A program made the position numbers and the translations under genes. A stretch of 64,000 nt of DNA, taken from NCBI RefSeq assembly GCF_000227135.1, contig NC_018240.1, positions 441,411 through 505,410 of the forward strand, written 5' to 3'. The number at the start of each line of letters is the position of its first letter. The first letter of the stretch is position 1. This document shows, one piece after another, positions 18,071-28,000 of this stretch. The notes under the pieces were generated by a model. The model saw only the letters and a list, made by a program, of their open reading frames with translations. It was not told the origin of the DNA and ran no database searches. This DNA comes from Leishmania donovani (Eukaryota > Euglenozoa > Kinetoplastea > Trypanosomatida > Trypanosomatidae).

Positions 18071-20584
18071 TTACTCATCTGTCAGAAGCTGGGAGATGAG
18101 CTTGTGCACCAGGCGCTCCTTGTTTCGACTCTTGCGGTCCAGCTGCTCACGGGGTACGGCCTCTAGCGCCTCCAGCACGGTCGACAGCTCGCGCTTCACA
18201 ATATCGTAGATGGCAGCTTGCTGCGAATCCTTCTGCGCTTGCAGCCGGATCGTGCGTAGCCAGTCGTCCCACTCCACGTAGAAGTCGGACAACAGCTGCA
18301 GACGCAGGGGTACCGCACCGGCCTGCAGCGGCATCTCGAAGGTAAGCTGCAGACAGAGACTCAGGAAGAGCGGCAGCGTCAGTGTCTTGGGCGAGGTGAG
18401 CACCGCCTGTTGCTCCCGGCACACCTCGTTCTCTAAGAACGCCAACAGAATGCTGATGTCGTTGGAGGCGAGGATAGTGGTGAAAGCGCCCTTCCAGTCA
18501 TCCTCCTTGGCCTGCTCCACTGCACGCGCCACGATCGCGTCCGGGCTCGGCGGCGCCGCCGCTTCCTCGGCAACCTTGCTGGACAGTTGGCACTGTGAGA
18601 GCGCCACCTTCACCTCCGCCACCTCCTCCTTCATGGAGCGCAGCGCCGAGCTCAGCTTATGGCGGAAGGCCTCAGCCTGGGCGAGGCACGTCGCGGTCTG
18701 CGCCGACGAGGCTTCCACCGTCGTGCGGTTCAGCTCCTGGTACCGCTTCGTTGCGGCACCGATGCGCGTGATACTTGCGTTGACCACACGGCGGTACTCC
18801 TGCACCGACTGCAGTGTGTTGAAGTCTCCCGTGGCGTTGGTAGGAATCTCTAATTTGCCTGCCTCGTTGGCCGCCCGTTCCACGGAGAGGCGGAGCTGCT
18901 TGCTGAGGAGCGCCTTCAGCGCTGCCGAGGCCGCGGCCGCGCTACCACCCTGCACCTCCTGCACAAAGTTGCGGATACTCAGCACAAGCTCGCGCTCCCC
19001 GGCCGTTAGCACGCCGTACTCGCTATCAGCAGACCCGGCGGCGTCTGCAGCAACAGGTGCCGCAGCCGGCTTCATGCTTGCCGGAGACGCTGCAGTAGAG
19101 GTGATCTTCTCGAGGCGCGCGCGGTTGCGGATGGCGAAGGTGCGACCGCTGTTTTGCGCCTCGGTGCGGTAGCGCGAGTCCTGCAACAGCCGCATCGTGT
19201 CTGAGGCGCTTCTCTGCATGCTTACAAGGTCGGCATCAATCACCTTGACCTGCTCGCAGAACTTCTGCGCCTGCGACCGCACGATGGAGGCGACGGCCGT
19301 TTCCGACATGCTGCTTGTCTTAATCTCACCAGCAAGCGAGGACGAGACGGCGGTGATCGGCGTTATCGCCGCACCGGCGGCACCCGCGCCGGCCGGCACA
19401 CCCGTCGCGTCACGACCAGCACCGGTACCGCCAGCCGCGAGGGACGGAAACCAGTTTGCCACAGAGTCGCCCCTCGCTACGGCCAAGTTCGACGCACCGG
19501 CGAGGCGGCTGGAGTTAGGCATCGACTGAACAAAGCCGGTCTCTGTCCGAATTGTGATGAAGAGCTCGTAGCTGACGGACTTGCTCTGGGCGCTCTCCGT
19601 AACCTTGCCAACGGACGTCGTCGAGCACAGCGCCGGCCCTGCCATGCGCCAGGACGTCACCCTGTACGCCTTGAAAAGGGTGTGGTGGGTTTCGATCACC
19701 ACCGCATACGGCCTCGTGCGAGAGCAGAGCGTGATGTACTCCTCGTCAGCGGTGACACTGATGTCGTACTCCTCCTTCGGCTCATCCTTGTAGGAGAGGC
19801 TCAGCTGCTGCTTGAGCGCGAACTTCTGGGTGTCGCTCTGGTAGGCCCAGAAACGAATCTCGCGGTTGCCCTGCGCCGCCGTCACGATGAGCAGCTCCTT
19901 GCCCGACTCCTCAGAGAAAGCATGGTGCTGGAAAAAGCAGGCAAAGGTCGGCACAGTGTCCTCATGCGGCTCCCAGACACGGCCCAGCACGCTCTTGCGG
20001 GTGCGAGTCGAGATGAGGTCGAGATGCGTCGACTTCGCCGGCACGAGCAGCAGCTGGGCTGCTTGATGGTAGTCGATAACGGGGTACTTGACCGTCGTCT
20101 TTGGGGTGAGGGGGATCTTGCTCTTGACGATGCCAGTAGACTCCTCCACCTCCATCACGTCCTGCTGACCGAGCACGTAGAGCCGCTGCGACTCGCCGGC
20201 AGTCGAGGCGTAGCCCTCCTCATCCAGTCTTGACTCCACCAACGAGACGGAGATGTCGCCGTTCGCCTGCGTGGTGGGGCAGATGATGGCCAAGTCTCTC
20301 CCGCCCACGGCGTAGAAGAGGGTGGGGTGACCGGTAATCCTCTCTGTCGATACTAGGTTCGCGACTGCAGCTGCCTTGATGGTCGTGTCATTGTGCTTGC
20401 CGTGGCGGTTCAGCACACGCAGCATGTTGGTTTGCTTCACGTTCATGCAAAGCAGACGTCGGTGACTCGCCAGCAGCGGCCTTGTGCCAACGGTGAAGTT
20501 GGCAGACGACGTTTTGCTGAGGATGACATCGGACTTGCATGGCAGAATGTCCGCATCGCTCGTCACGTGGTTCACGCAGTCCAT
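18071..20584 (-). CDS. Ge-1/EDC4-type mRNA decapping scaffold
   Basis: The product is an 837-residue protein starting MDCVNHVTSDAD. The first ~340 residues have a WD40-like, beta-rich character (LFYAVGGRDLAIICP .. LLIVTAAQGNREIRFWAY .. EEYITLCSRTRPYAVVIET). A Gly/Ala-rich linker near 350-410 and a helical coiled-coil region (about 430-680) follow. The last ~150 residues (EDDWKGAFTTILASND .. LPLFLSLCLQL .. AIYDIVKRELSTVLEALE) match the C-terminal helical domain of Ge-1/EDC4. EDC4 scaffolds the decapping machinery in P-bodies. Trypanosomatids use the ApaH-like phosphatase ALPH1 rather than Dcp2 for decapping, so this protein would presumably work with that enzyme; that link is inference. The start is well placed, 25 bases after a strong splice-acceptor signal. 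Confidence 0.85.
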   Translation of the reverse strand: MDCVNHVTSDADILPCKSDVILSKTSSANFTVGTRPLLASHRRLLCMNVKQTNMLRVLNRHGKHNDTTIKAAAVANLVSTERITGHPTLFYAVGGRDLAIICPTTQANGDISVSLVESRLDEEGYASTAGESQRLYVLGQQDVMEVEESTGIVKSKIPLTPKTTVKYPVIDYHQAAQLLLVPAKSTHLDLISTRTRKSVLGRVWEPHEDTVPTFACFFQHHAFSEESGKELLIVTAAQGNREIRFWAYQSDTQKFALKQQLSLSYKDEPKEEYDISVTADEEYITLCSRTRPYAVVIETHHTLFKAYRVTSWRMAGPALCSTTSVGKVTESAQSKSVSYELFITIRTETGFVQSMPNSSRLAGASNLAVARGDSVANWFPSLAAGGTGAGRDATGVPAGAGAAGAAITPITAVSSSLAGEIKTSSMSETAVASIVRSQAQKFCEQVKVIDADLVSMQRSASDTMRLLQDSRYRTEAQNSGRTFAIRNRARLEKITSTAASPASMKPAAAPVAADAAGSADSEYGVLTAGERELVLSIRNFVQEVQGGSAAAASAALKALLSKQLRLSVERAANEAGKLEIPTNATGDFNTLQSVQEYRRVVNASITRIGAATKRYQELNRTTVEASSAQTATCLAQAEAFRHKLSSALRSMKEEVAEVKVALSQCQLSSKVAEEAAAPPSPDAIVARAVEQAKEDDWKGAFTTILASNDISILLAFLENEVCREQQAVLTSPKTLTLPLFLSLCLQLTFEMPLQAGAVPLRLQLLSDFYVEWDDWLRTIRLQAQKDSQQAAIYDIVKRELSTVLEALEAVPREQLDRKSRNKERLVHKLISQLLTDE

Positions 20585-20608
20585 GGCTCCACGCTAAGCT
20601 CCGCGTGT

Positions 20609-20640
20609 CTGCGGGAGGGGATGGGGGGAGAGAGAGGGTG
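20609..20640 (-). promoter_or_regulatory. Predicted spliced-leader acceptor for the Ge-1-type gene
   Basis: Read on the minus strand, a long CT/C tract (20611-20640) runs directly into CCCGCAG, with the AG at 20609-20610. This is 25 bases before the ATG at 20584, and no other ATG lies between. It is the clearest trans-splice signal in the window and supports the chosen start. Confidence 0.65.
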
Positions 20641-22858
20641 TGGACAAAAATAATAAAAAAAAAGCGAGAAAAAAGGGGGGAAGGGCCGAAATTTTTTTGT
20701 CTATCGAAGACAGAGAGAGAAGGGCACTCTACCCGCCACCGAAATAACAGCGCCTGCGCTGAATGGGGAGGAGAGAGGGGGGACGGGGGCGGGGGCGTTT
20801 CTTCGGAGATGGCTTTCCTTTGGCAGGAATGGCGCGATGTGGAGATAGCGGCGCCGCAATGGCCGTTGCCGCTCGACGAATGCAGCGACAAACAAAAAAA
20901 GCGAAGAATCCGTCCCGGAACGGTGGTATATAGAGAGAACCTCTCCACTTCCCTTGCAGGAGCACCAGATCCACTGAAAAGGCGGAGAAGGAGTGCGGCG
21001 AGGCGCGGCGCGGCGCGAGAGAGGGAGGAGGAGGGGGAGGGGGACGGGCTAATGCACAGTGAGAACGAGAAAGACGAAAGGGAGAGGAGGGGGTAGTCTG
21101 ACCCTTATCCCTTTTTTTTCCGAAAGGGCGTCTGCAGAAAGGAACGATGAACCCTGCCGTACACACGCCAATCCACCACAACTCGCACGAATGAAAAGAG
21201 CGCACAGAAGAGGAAAACCCGAAAAAGGAAAAAAGAAAACGAACTCGCTAAACGGAAGCTGTCGGCACGTTAGTGACGTACACATGCACACCGAAACTGT
21301 GTGTGTGGGGGGGGGGAGGAAGGATGGAAACAACAACTACAACGGCAAACGAGGAAGCGCAACGTGCAGACTTGCATGCTAAGAGAACGAGAGAGACCGG
21401 CGTGAAGGCGAGACAGGGAGAGAGAGGGAGGGGAGGTGCAGCACTGGTAAAGAGCGGGGAGAGACGCAGAGAGAGAAAGGCGTCATTTCTGCCGTCTGCC
21501 CGCCCGCTGAAGTCAGCGGAAAGCAGAACGCGTGCACGCCAAGAGTGTGGGTGATCTAGGCAACCGAGGGAAAGAGAGAGGACACATTAAAACGTGTGCA
21601 GGCGCACAAAGCCAAACAGGCGCGCGGTCCTATGTTTCTTTTTTTTTCAACGCGTGCGCATTCGTTTTCGGCCATACAGCACCGGCCACACGCCACACTG
21701 CACCCCCACCCCACACATCCGCGCCGTGCGCAGAGGCAGCAGCAGACACACGCCGGCACAGCAGTGCGCCGACTCAGTCAGCTGAGCACGGCCGCCGCCT
21801 CACACTCTACGCAGACCCTCTCTGCCGGTCGCCACCTGCTGCGCCCCTCGGGGGTGTCCCAGGCCCCCACCCACCCACCCCACGCACACACACCAGTAGG
21901 CAGTGAGCGTCGGGCGGGATGCATTCGAGTCACGCGGAGGCTTCGCCCATTACATGGATGACACAAGCGTGTGCGCTGTCGCAGGTCGCTCTGGCCTCTC
22001 TGCTTCGTGGGCACGGGAACCCCCGTCACCACCCGAAGTGGTTCGGCATGGGCAGGGCTGGAAAAAAAAACGAGGAGGGGGAGGGCTGCTTCGGCTTCTC
22101 ACCCACACCCACACACAGAATGGGTGGTGTGCGTGTGCAGTGGAGCCTGCGATACCACGCACTGATGTGTCCCCCTCCCCGTCAACACGGGCACTGCCTA
22201 ATGTGGGCCTTCGGCAGTTGATATCGCGTCTTCTGCTGCGTTCAACCGCAGCCACGCATCCCCATTCTTTCTTTTGTTTTTTTTTGCTTTTTTGGTTATC
22301 TGAGCGCTGCCCTCGGATTCTCTGGTGCGTTGATGCGAAGCTCAGCGTCGCCAAACGCCCCCACCGCTTTTCTAAGAGCGTGGGTGGAGGGTGTGTGCGT
22401 GTGTGCGTGCTTTACAGATCGTCTTCCACTCTTGTTACTCGTTGTGCGCCCCGTCGTGTGTGAAAACTTAACGAAAGGAGAAGGTGGGGAAAGGCAGGCA
22501 CGCACTCAGCCCCTTCCCAAGGGAAGAGGCAAATGTGCACGTCTATCTCGCACGTGTTGTTTTTTTAGGATTTTCCGCCTGCGCCCCCCCCCTGTCCCGC
22601 CTTTCTTCTCGGTTTTCTCTGCCTTGCTGGCCACCTAGGAATTGATTGACCGAATGGACATGAATGGGTGCTTGGCCGTCGCATCGCCTCGGTAGCGAAG
22701 ACCAAAATCCGTGTGGTATAAAGATGCGGCCAGAGGAAGAAGTGACCGAAGAGCAAGTGCAACAGTGCGCACAGAGAGAAAAAAGAGGGCGGCGTGCTTT
22801 CCCCCTTTTTTCGGCGCTCTTCGTGCCTCCTTCACGATCACGTTTTTTCGTCGCTTCG
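20641..22858. other. Intercistronic region holding a retroposon-like repeat
   Basis: About 2.2 kb lies between the Ge-1-type gene start and the RPC5 stop. It is made of GA-rich simple sequence plus one SIDER-like element (21639-22160) that would sit in the 3' UTR of the RPC5 mRNA. No protein-coding frame is convincing. Confidence 0.6.
21639..22160 (-). mobile_element. SIDER-like retroposon, copy A (sense to transcription)
   Basis: This segment is nearly identical, in reverse complement, to segments at 43757-44330 and 48171-48630. On the minus strand it begins near GTATCGCAGG, continues through CCATGCCGAACCACTTCGGG and GACCTGCGACAGCGCACAC, and ends with GCACGCGTTG followed by a run of nine A. 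A terminal A-run, a length of about 0.5 kb, a 3' UTR position and dispersed copies fit the Leishmania SIDER family of truncated retroposons. SIDER2 elements are known to destabilise mRNAs that carry them in the 3' UTR. Family assignment is from general features and was not checked against a consensus. Confidence 0.7.
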
Positions 22859-24952
22859 CTACTCATTCATCAAATTGCCGCCCTTGATGTGCCAGAGTCG
22901 GCCGCCTGCCTTGAACTCCGCCACCTCGGCCACAACGCGCTGCACCACAGCCTCCAATATGCCGGATGCACCACCAGTGCGACCGCGCAGTGCGGCAGAT
23001 TCCGGCGGAGACGTCAAGCCACGCGCTCGCACCACCTCCTCCAGCCGCTTCATGAGCGCCGCCATCTCAAACTGGCGCAGCTCCAGCACCACGTAGAGAA
23101 TGGCCGGCCGGTAGTAGTCCACAATGGGCTCCCCGGCGGACTTAAGGATCCACGTGGCATCCGTGAACTTGTCGAGACACTGCTGCAGCGCCGTGCTTAG
23201 CATCGCCTTAGTCGCATGTGGGTAGCGTGCTTCCTGTGCCTTGATCACGAGGTCTTTCACCCGCTGCTTGTTAATGACGCCGTGTTCCGCAAACAGCTCG
23301 CGGATGTAATGCCGAATCGGCGCAATATCAGCGTCCTTGAAGCCCAAATCGGCACCCGAGGCGGGGGAGCTAAAAGGTGAAGCAGATGCGGCCACGCCGT
23401 TTCCAGAGTGGCCGCTCGTCATGGAACTCACTGGGGAGGCGATGGACTGCGCTGTGTTTGCACCGCCATACGGGAGTGTCGCAGATGCCGCTGTGCCAGT
23501 CGTCGGTGGTGTGCCGCGCGGACGGAGGCACAGCTGCGGCACAGGTCTCCCTGCGTTGATGTAAGGGATGTGTGCCATTACCTGTGCGCAACGGCGACGC
23601 CATGCCTCGTGTTGGCTGGCTTCTTCAGCCGCAAAATTAGCTTTGAAATCACATAGATTCGCCTCTCGCGCGGCGCGATCTTCGGGGACGTACTTGAGTC
23701 GCCAGCGCCGCTTGGATGGATCGGGCTCTTCTGTGTTCAGCACCGCCACTGTTGCGAGGATTTCCTTGATCGAGCGCCGTGCGGCGGATGTCGTGATCAA
23801 GGCATTAAAGTCTGCCCGCGCCACGCTGCCATCCTCGCTTTGGTAAAAACGAGCCAAAATCACCTCGCGCAGCGCCGCCACTGATCCGCGGAACTGATCA
23901 CAGTACCGACTAACCCACACACCATGCAGCCAAACGGCACACGACTTCAGCGCCTCCACCAGCTGTGCCTCCGGCACAGTCGACATCGTCTTCACCACCT
24001 CATTCGACGTGTAGGGCACCACGATGCTCTGAAGTAGCCGGAGCGTGAAAATGTGGCAGCGCTGAAGCAGTTGACTGGTCTGCTCAGCGACAGATTTGCG
24101 GTTGGCAAAGCGGTGAATAATCATCGACGGGTGCGCCTCGTCGCCACCGGAAATACCTCCAGATTGAAGAATTTCAGGAGGAAAGAGGCTGTTTTCCACT
24201 TTGGCCGGCTCCGACGCCGCGTTTGGACTGCCAATAATTCCTTCGAGAGTCGACGAGCGCAGCCGAGACCGCATTGCCGAGCTCTCCACAGAATCATCAC
24301 GGAAGAACTGTATCTCTTGTGCGGTGTCCGCTTCCTCGTTCAAGACACGGCTGCGCTGGCGTCGCAGCTCACGCTGGATGCGATCTGCCGCCGTAAACCC
24401 AGGCATTGCCGTGGAGTTGGACTGGCTGCAAAACGCTTCGGCCACGCGGACGGCACCGGTGGATGACTCTGGAATGCTCAGCGCCGGAGTGAACTGCTGA
24501 ATCGTCGAAACCGGGGTGAGGTGAATCCCCTCGGGGGTGATGTAGCCAAGCACGTAATTCGACTGCGGCAAAAAGGGTTGCGACTGCAACGTGTAGTTGA
24601 AGGTGTGGTGTCGCTGAAGCTCCATCTGGCCCAGCATATCCGCTGCGGACTCCGGCAATGGTCGGAATGAAGGGGAGCCAAACGTGTCCAGAGAACACTT
24701 CATTGTGAGGCGCGAGCCTGGTTGGAGTACCGACGAACCCTTTCCGTGTGCCAGCAGGGCCTCACCTTCTTCAGCTACCGTTCCGCTTGTACTGAACAGC
24801 TTTATTTCTGTCGCCTCGTATGGCCGCTGCCTACGACGCAGGGGGTACTGAAAAATGTGAGCCTGATTTACAAGCGCCGGCGAAGCGTAAACGTTGAATG
24901 ACGCTACAACCTCGTCATCCTCGATATCAGCAGGACAGGCGCCAAAGTTCAT
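22859..24952 (-). CDS. RNA polymerase III subunit RPC5 (Sin-N family)
   Basis: The product is a 697-residue protein starting MNFGACPADIEDDE at 24952. The N-terminal DDEVVASFNVYASPAL .. HIFQYPLRRRQRPYE matches the Sin-N/RPC5 signature, in which a conserved acidic start leads into FQYPLR. This region dimerises with RPC4 in Pol III and promotes initiation and termination. A Ser/Gln-rich and helical middle follows. The C-terminal part (about residues 540-690, IRHYIRELFAEHGVINKQRVKDLV .. LYVVLELRQFEMAALMKRLEEVV) is helical and resembles the winged-helix extension found in human RPC5 but absent from yeast Rpc37. Codon use is less GC-rich in the N-terminal half than in the C-terminal half. The 66 upstream open codons are not used, because a splice acceptor lies just before this ATG. 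Confidence 0.9.
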   Translation of the reverse strand: MNFGACPADIEDDEVVASFNVYASPALVNQAHIFQYPLRRRQRPYEATEIKLFSTSGTVAEEGEALLAHGKGSSVLQPGSRLTMKCSLDTFGSPSFRPLPESAADMLGQMELQRHHTFNYTLQSQPFLPQSNYVLGYITPEGIHLTPVSTIQQFTPALSIPESSTGAVRVAEAFCSQSNSTAMPGFTAADRIQRELRRQRSRVLNEEADTAQEIQFFRDDSVESSAMRSRLRSSTLEGIIGSPNAASEPAKVENSLFPPEILQSGGISGGDEAHPSMIIHRFANRKSVAEQTSQLLQRCHIFTLRLLQSIVVPYTSNEVVKTMSTVPEAQLVEALKSCAVWLHGVWVSRYCDQFRGSVAALREVILARFYQSEDGSVARADFNALITTSAARRSIKEILATVAVLNTEEPDPSKRRWRLKYVPEDRAAREANLCDFKANFAAEEASQHEAWRRRCAQVMAHIPYINAGRPVPQLCLRPRGTPPTTGTAASATLPYGGANTAQSIASPVSSMTSGHSGNGVAASASPFSSPASGADLGFKDADIAPIRHYIRELFAEHGVINKQRVKDLVIKAQEARYPHATKAMLSTALQQCLDKFTDATWILKSAGEPIVDYYRPAILYVVLELRQFEMAALMKRLEEVVRARGLTSPPESAALRGRTGGASGILEAVVQRVVAEVAEFKAGGRLWHIKGGNLMNE

Positions 24953-24974
24953 TGCATTTATAACTCCTTTTTTT

Positions 24975-24976
24975 CT
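24975..24976 (-). promoter_or_regulatory. Predicted spliced-leader acceptor for RPC5
   Basis: On the minus strand TTTTGTTGTTGACACCCCGC leads into AG at 24975-24976, 22 bases before the RPC5 ATG. The short leader then contains an A-run and a tiny upstream ORF (ATG CAA TGA) whose stop overlaps the main start. The pyrimidine tract is moderate, so the site is a prediction. Confidence 0.45.
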
Positions 24977-25956
24977 GCGGGGTGTCAACAACAAAACCTT
25001 CGAGCTTCCGCGCGGGACGGTTGGGAAGAGAAGGAGCGCCCATTCTTTTTCTTTTCTTTCGTGAAAATTTTCAGTGAGCATAAATTGAAAAATGCGACAA
25101 GTGCAGACCGAAAAAAAAAGCGTGAAGTCAAGTGGACATGAAAAAGCCAAGAGAGTGCTCTAGGTGAGAGAGTAAGCGAGCATAGAAAGCTCTTTCTTCC
25201 TCTTTGACTTGTCCAATCGCCGGCACCTCGTCCGGTGCCAAGTCGAGAACATGGCGATAAGCGAAAAGCAGCAAGTCCCCATTCTTCCCAGAACAGAAAG
25301 AGAGAGTCTCTCGAACTTTCAAGCATGTTCCCTCTTTTTATTGCTTTGCATGTTTTCGTTTCTGCTCAAAATCAGTCGCATAAAAATCATTCTCCATTAT
25401 TACGAAAGACCGAGCCACGGCGACGCTTCCTTTTTCTGGTCTTGCGTAGCCACTATCTCAGGAATATATATATATATATATATATATATGCTGTGGCTTC
25501 CGCTAGACAAAACAGAGGTACTGTACTGGCCACTTCCAATAAACAGCTGGATTCTTCAGCACATTGAATCTGCATCTTTGGTGCCTATTACCTCAGTAAT
25601 TTCGACCAACATGAAGAATCAAAGCTTGAACCAGGCAGGGCAAGGGCTAAGTCCCTCGCGCGTACACGTGGATGTAGAAAATGTGATGTGCCTTCAAAAA
25701 AAAAAAAGGTACACGGAGACAGGGACCAAAAAGCTCTTCGATTCGAATCTAGCTAAAACTTCGATTTCTATGTTTTTCCATTTGCGGAGGGCCCCCGAAA
25801 CATTTTCAGAACAGCTCCGAAAAAGGAGAAACAGAGGGAATCAGTAGGAGCATCGCAAGTAGCTCCTTCAAAGATGCAAATCAATCGTAGTTTCCTCCCC
25901 AGAGCCGCCACCGCGCAGGCATACCCGAATGGCAAGCCCCTCTTCGCTTTCTCAGC
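24977..25956. other. Low-GC intercistronic region
   Basis: About 1 kb lies between the RPC5 splice site and the TM9 stop. It is visibly richer in A and T than other spacers, lacks their GA and CA microsatellites, and contains a perfect (AT)13 run at 25464-25489. No coding frame is convincing. Confidence 0.6.
25464..25489. repeat. (AT)13 microsatellite
   Basis: Twenty-six bases of perfect alternating AT lie in the 3' region of the TM9 gene. Shorter TA runs of the same kind occur in other spacers of the window. Confidence 0.95.
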
Positions 25957-27726
25957 TCAGTCATTCTTCGCTTGCGCATAAATCGCCTTCACAAAGTAAG
26001 AGGCAGCGAAATAGCTCACCGTTCCACCGATGAGAGCTAAAAACAACATAATCACAAAGCAATACGAGTAGTACAGCACAAGCATGAACGGTCCATGCAT
26101 CGAGGTCTTGAAAAGATAAAAGAAGACCGCATAGGCAAAAGTGTAAGCTGCGCAGGATGCCCCGAAGCCGATGGACATCCATTTCCAGTAATGGTTCTCT
26201 GTCGACAGCAGTACAAAAGTCGCAACAACCGACACGCACGCGGTTACGACAATGTAAAAAATTGCTGTAACGGTGAGAAATCCGTAGAAGTGAAAAGGCC
26301 TGAGTGACCAGATGGAAGTGAAAACAAAGCTGAATTCCACGAAGACAGCGATGAAAGGAAGGATGCCACTCACCAACAAGAGGTAGCGAGGTGCTAGCAA
26401 TTTCCGCGGTGGCCGCGGAATGAGGCGTGGAATTTGATTGACGTGCGGGATATTTCTTCTCCGCTCCGTTCGCCGAAATACGTAGCGGCTGCATAGAACA
26501 CCGGCGAGGCACAGCGGGTATGCAACGAAGACCCACAAACACAGAACAATAATGACTCCTTTGAAGCACGGAAGTTTCGAAGACCCATATATCATTGCAA
26601 CAAACCAGGTGGGGGAAAAGACCGTCGTGTAAATCACTGGCACCAAGAGGAAAGTGACATGAAATGCGCGAATCCACTTCGACGCCATGGGCGGTGCCAT
26701 AAAGCCACACCCCATAAACTGATATCCGGAAACATAGCCGGCAATGCTACTAGTGAAGACATAGCCAAGCACAGAAAAGGTCACCAAGTTGTGGCTCATC
26801 GAGGTACGATGATTACTCACGACAGACAAAAAAATGGTCAAGGCTGTCAGCAGCAGAAGCTGCGTGCCGCACCCAAGGATGGCGCAAAATATGCCAGTAT
26901 GTCGCGGCACCCGAAATACATCCGCGTACAGGCACCTCCACCCTGACTCGTCGATGATGTCCTGCCCTTCCAAACGAAACTGCGCCTCCCTTTCTATTTT
27001 CGCGTGCTCGCTGCGCAGCGTTCGCGAAAGAATGAGTGCGATGAGAGAAAAAAGTAGCAGCACAATCAAGCTCGTGTTGATAAGAGAGGCGAGTCGCGTT
27101 CGTGAGCTGACGTAGCGCGTTTCGAATACGGTCGAAAATCGATTGGCGTACTCCACGGTCGATGGCTCGAAAACTACCGAATATGTAAAGGTGTAAACGG
27201 TATCGATTTCGAATTTCGCTGGTGAGCTCGTCTCAAACGTGACGTTCACAATTTCATTTCCGTTCACACCAATGTAAAATGTCTGGTGAAGGAAAATCGA
27301 AAGTTCATTGTCACTGATTTTGTCGCCGATCGCACCCCACACTGGTAGCTCATCGATAGTGAGTTCGTAAAGATAGTTGCGTTGGATTACATACGCCAAA
27401 ATCTTTGCTTCGTAGACATTAAATTTGTGTTTGCACAAAACCCTATCGCTAGTGTTGTGGTTGAATCGAATATCCGTGGCTAAAGTGAAGACGCGCTCAC
27501 CTGCAAGAAGCTCACCAAGAGTGAGTGACTTCTTCTCTTCCTGCAAAGCGCACCCTGGCAATAATGTGTAGTGATAGGTCTCGTATGTGTTGCCGTGCGG
27601 GTGCATTTTGCTAGCAAAGACTGTGACCTCATCACCGCCCAGGTATGTATGCTTTGATGCGCTGGCAGCGTTTATGCAGAGCATGCACACAAGCGCTGCC
27701 GAAGTCAGCAAAGAGGAAAGGCCCAT
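25957..27726 (-). CDS. TM9 superfamily (nonaspanin) membrane protein
   Basis: The product is a 589-residue protein. The signal peptide (MGLSSLLTSAALVCMLC..ASA, cut near residue 23) is followed by a lumenal domain of about 190 residues, then a membrane segment at about 216-236 and a hydrophobic half with about eight more segments. Family signatures include GWRCLYADVFRVPR, SGYQFMGCGFMAPPMASKWIRAF and YVFRRTERRRNIPHVNQIPRLIPRPPR, close to the nonaspanin consensus. The C-terminus ends AKND, fitting the KxD/E signal that binds COPI and holds TM9 proteins in the Golgi. TM9 proteins act in Golgi/endosome sorting of membrane proteins. Third codon positions are clearly less GC-rich than in neighbouring genes. 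Assignment to the family is secure; the paralogue is not determined. Confidence 0.95.
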   Translation of the reverse strand: MGLSSLLTSAALVCMLCINAASASKHTYLGGDEVTVFASKMHPHGNTYETYHYTLLPGCALQEEKKSLTLGELLAGERVFTLATDIRFNHNTSDRVLCKHKFNVYEAKILAYVIQRNYLYELTIDELPVWGAIGDKISDNELSIFLHQTFYIGVNGNEIVNVTFETSSPAKFEIDTVYTFTYSVVFEPSTVEYANRFSTVFETRYVSSRTRLASLINTSLIVLLLFSLIALILSRTLRSEHAKIEREAQFRLEGQDIIDESGWRCLYADVFRVPRHTGIFCAILGCGTQLLLLTALTIFLSVVSNHRTSMSHNLVTFSVLGYVFTSSIAGYVSGYQFMGCGFMAPPMASKWIRAFHVTFLLVPVIYTTVFSPTWFVAMIYGSSKLPCFKGVIIVLCLWVFVAYPLCLAGVLCSRYVFRRTERRRNIPHVNQIPRLIPRPPRKLLAPRYLLLVSGILPFIAVFVEFSFVFTSIWSLRPFHFYGFLTVTAIFYIVVTACVSVVATFVLLSTENHYWKWMSIGFGASCAAYTFAYAVFFYLFKTSMHGPFMLVLYYSYCFVIMLFLALIGGTVSYFAASYFVKAIYAQAKND

Positions 27727-28000
27727 TTGCTGTGCAAAATAGAGTGAGCTACAGCATCAAAGAAATCTTTGTGTATTGCATGCGCAGTGACAGCAGGGCC
27801 GGATGAGAAAGAAGGAAGACATGAGGAGGGAGAGATGAAGTTGATTATTTCCTTTTCCTAAAGGCCTCATAGGGTCATATCGTGGGCATCGTTTGAATCG
27901 CTCTGGCAATCAGAAGCTTGCGGGAGCTGGTGGCGACATTTGCCCCAGCCCAACACCAGAGCTGACAACAGCTTTGCTTTTTTTCCATACGCCATTGCTG

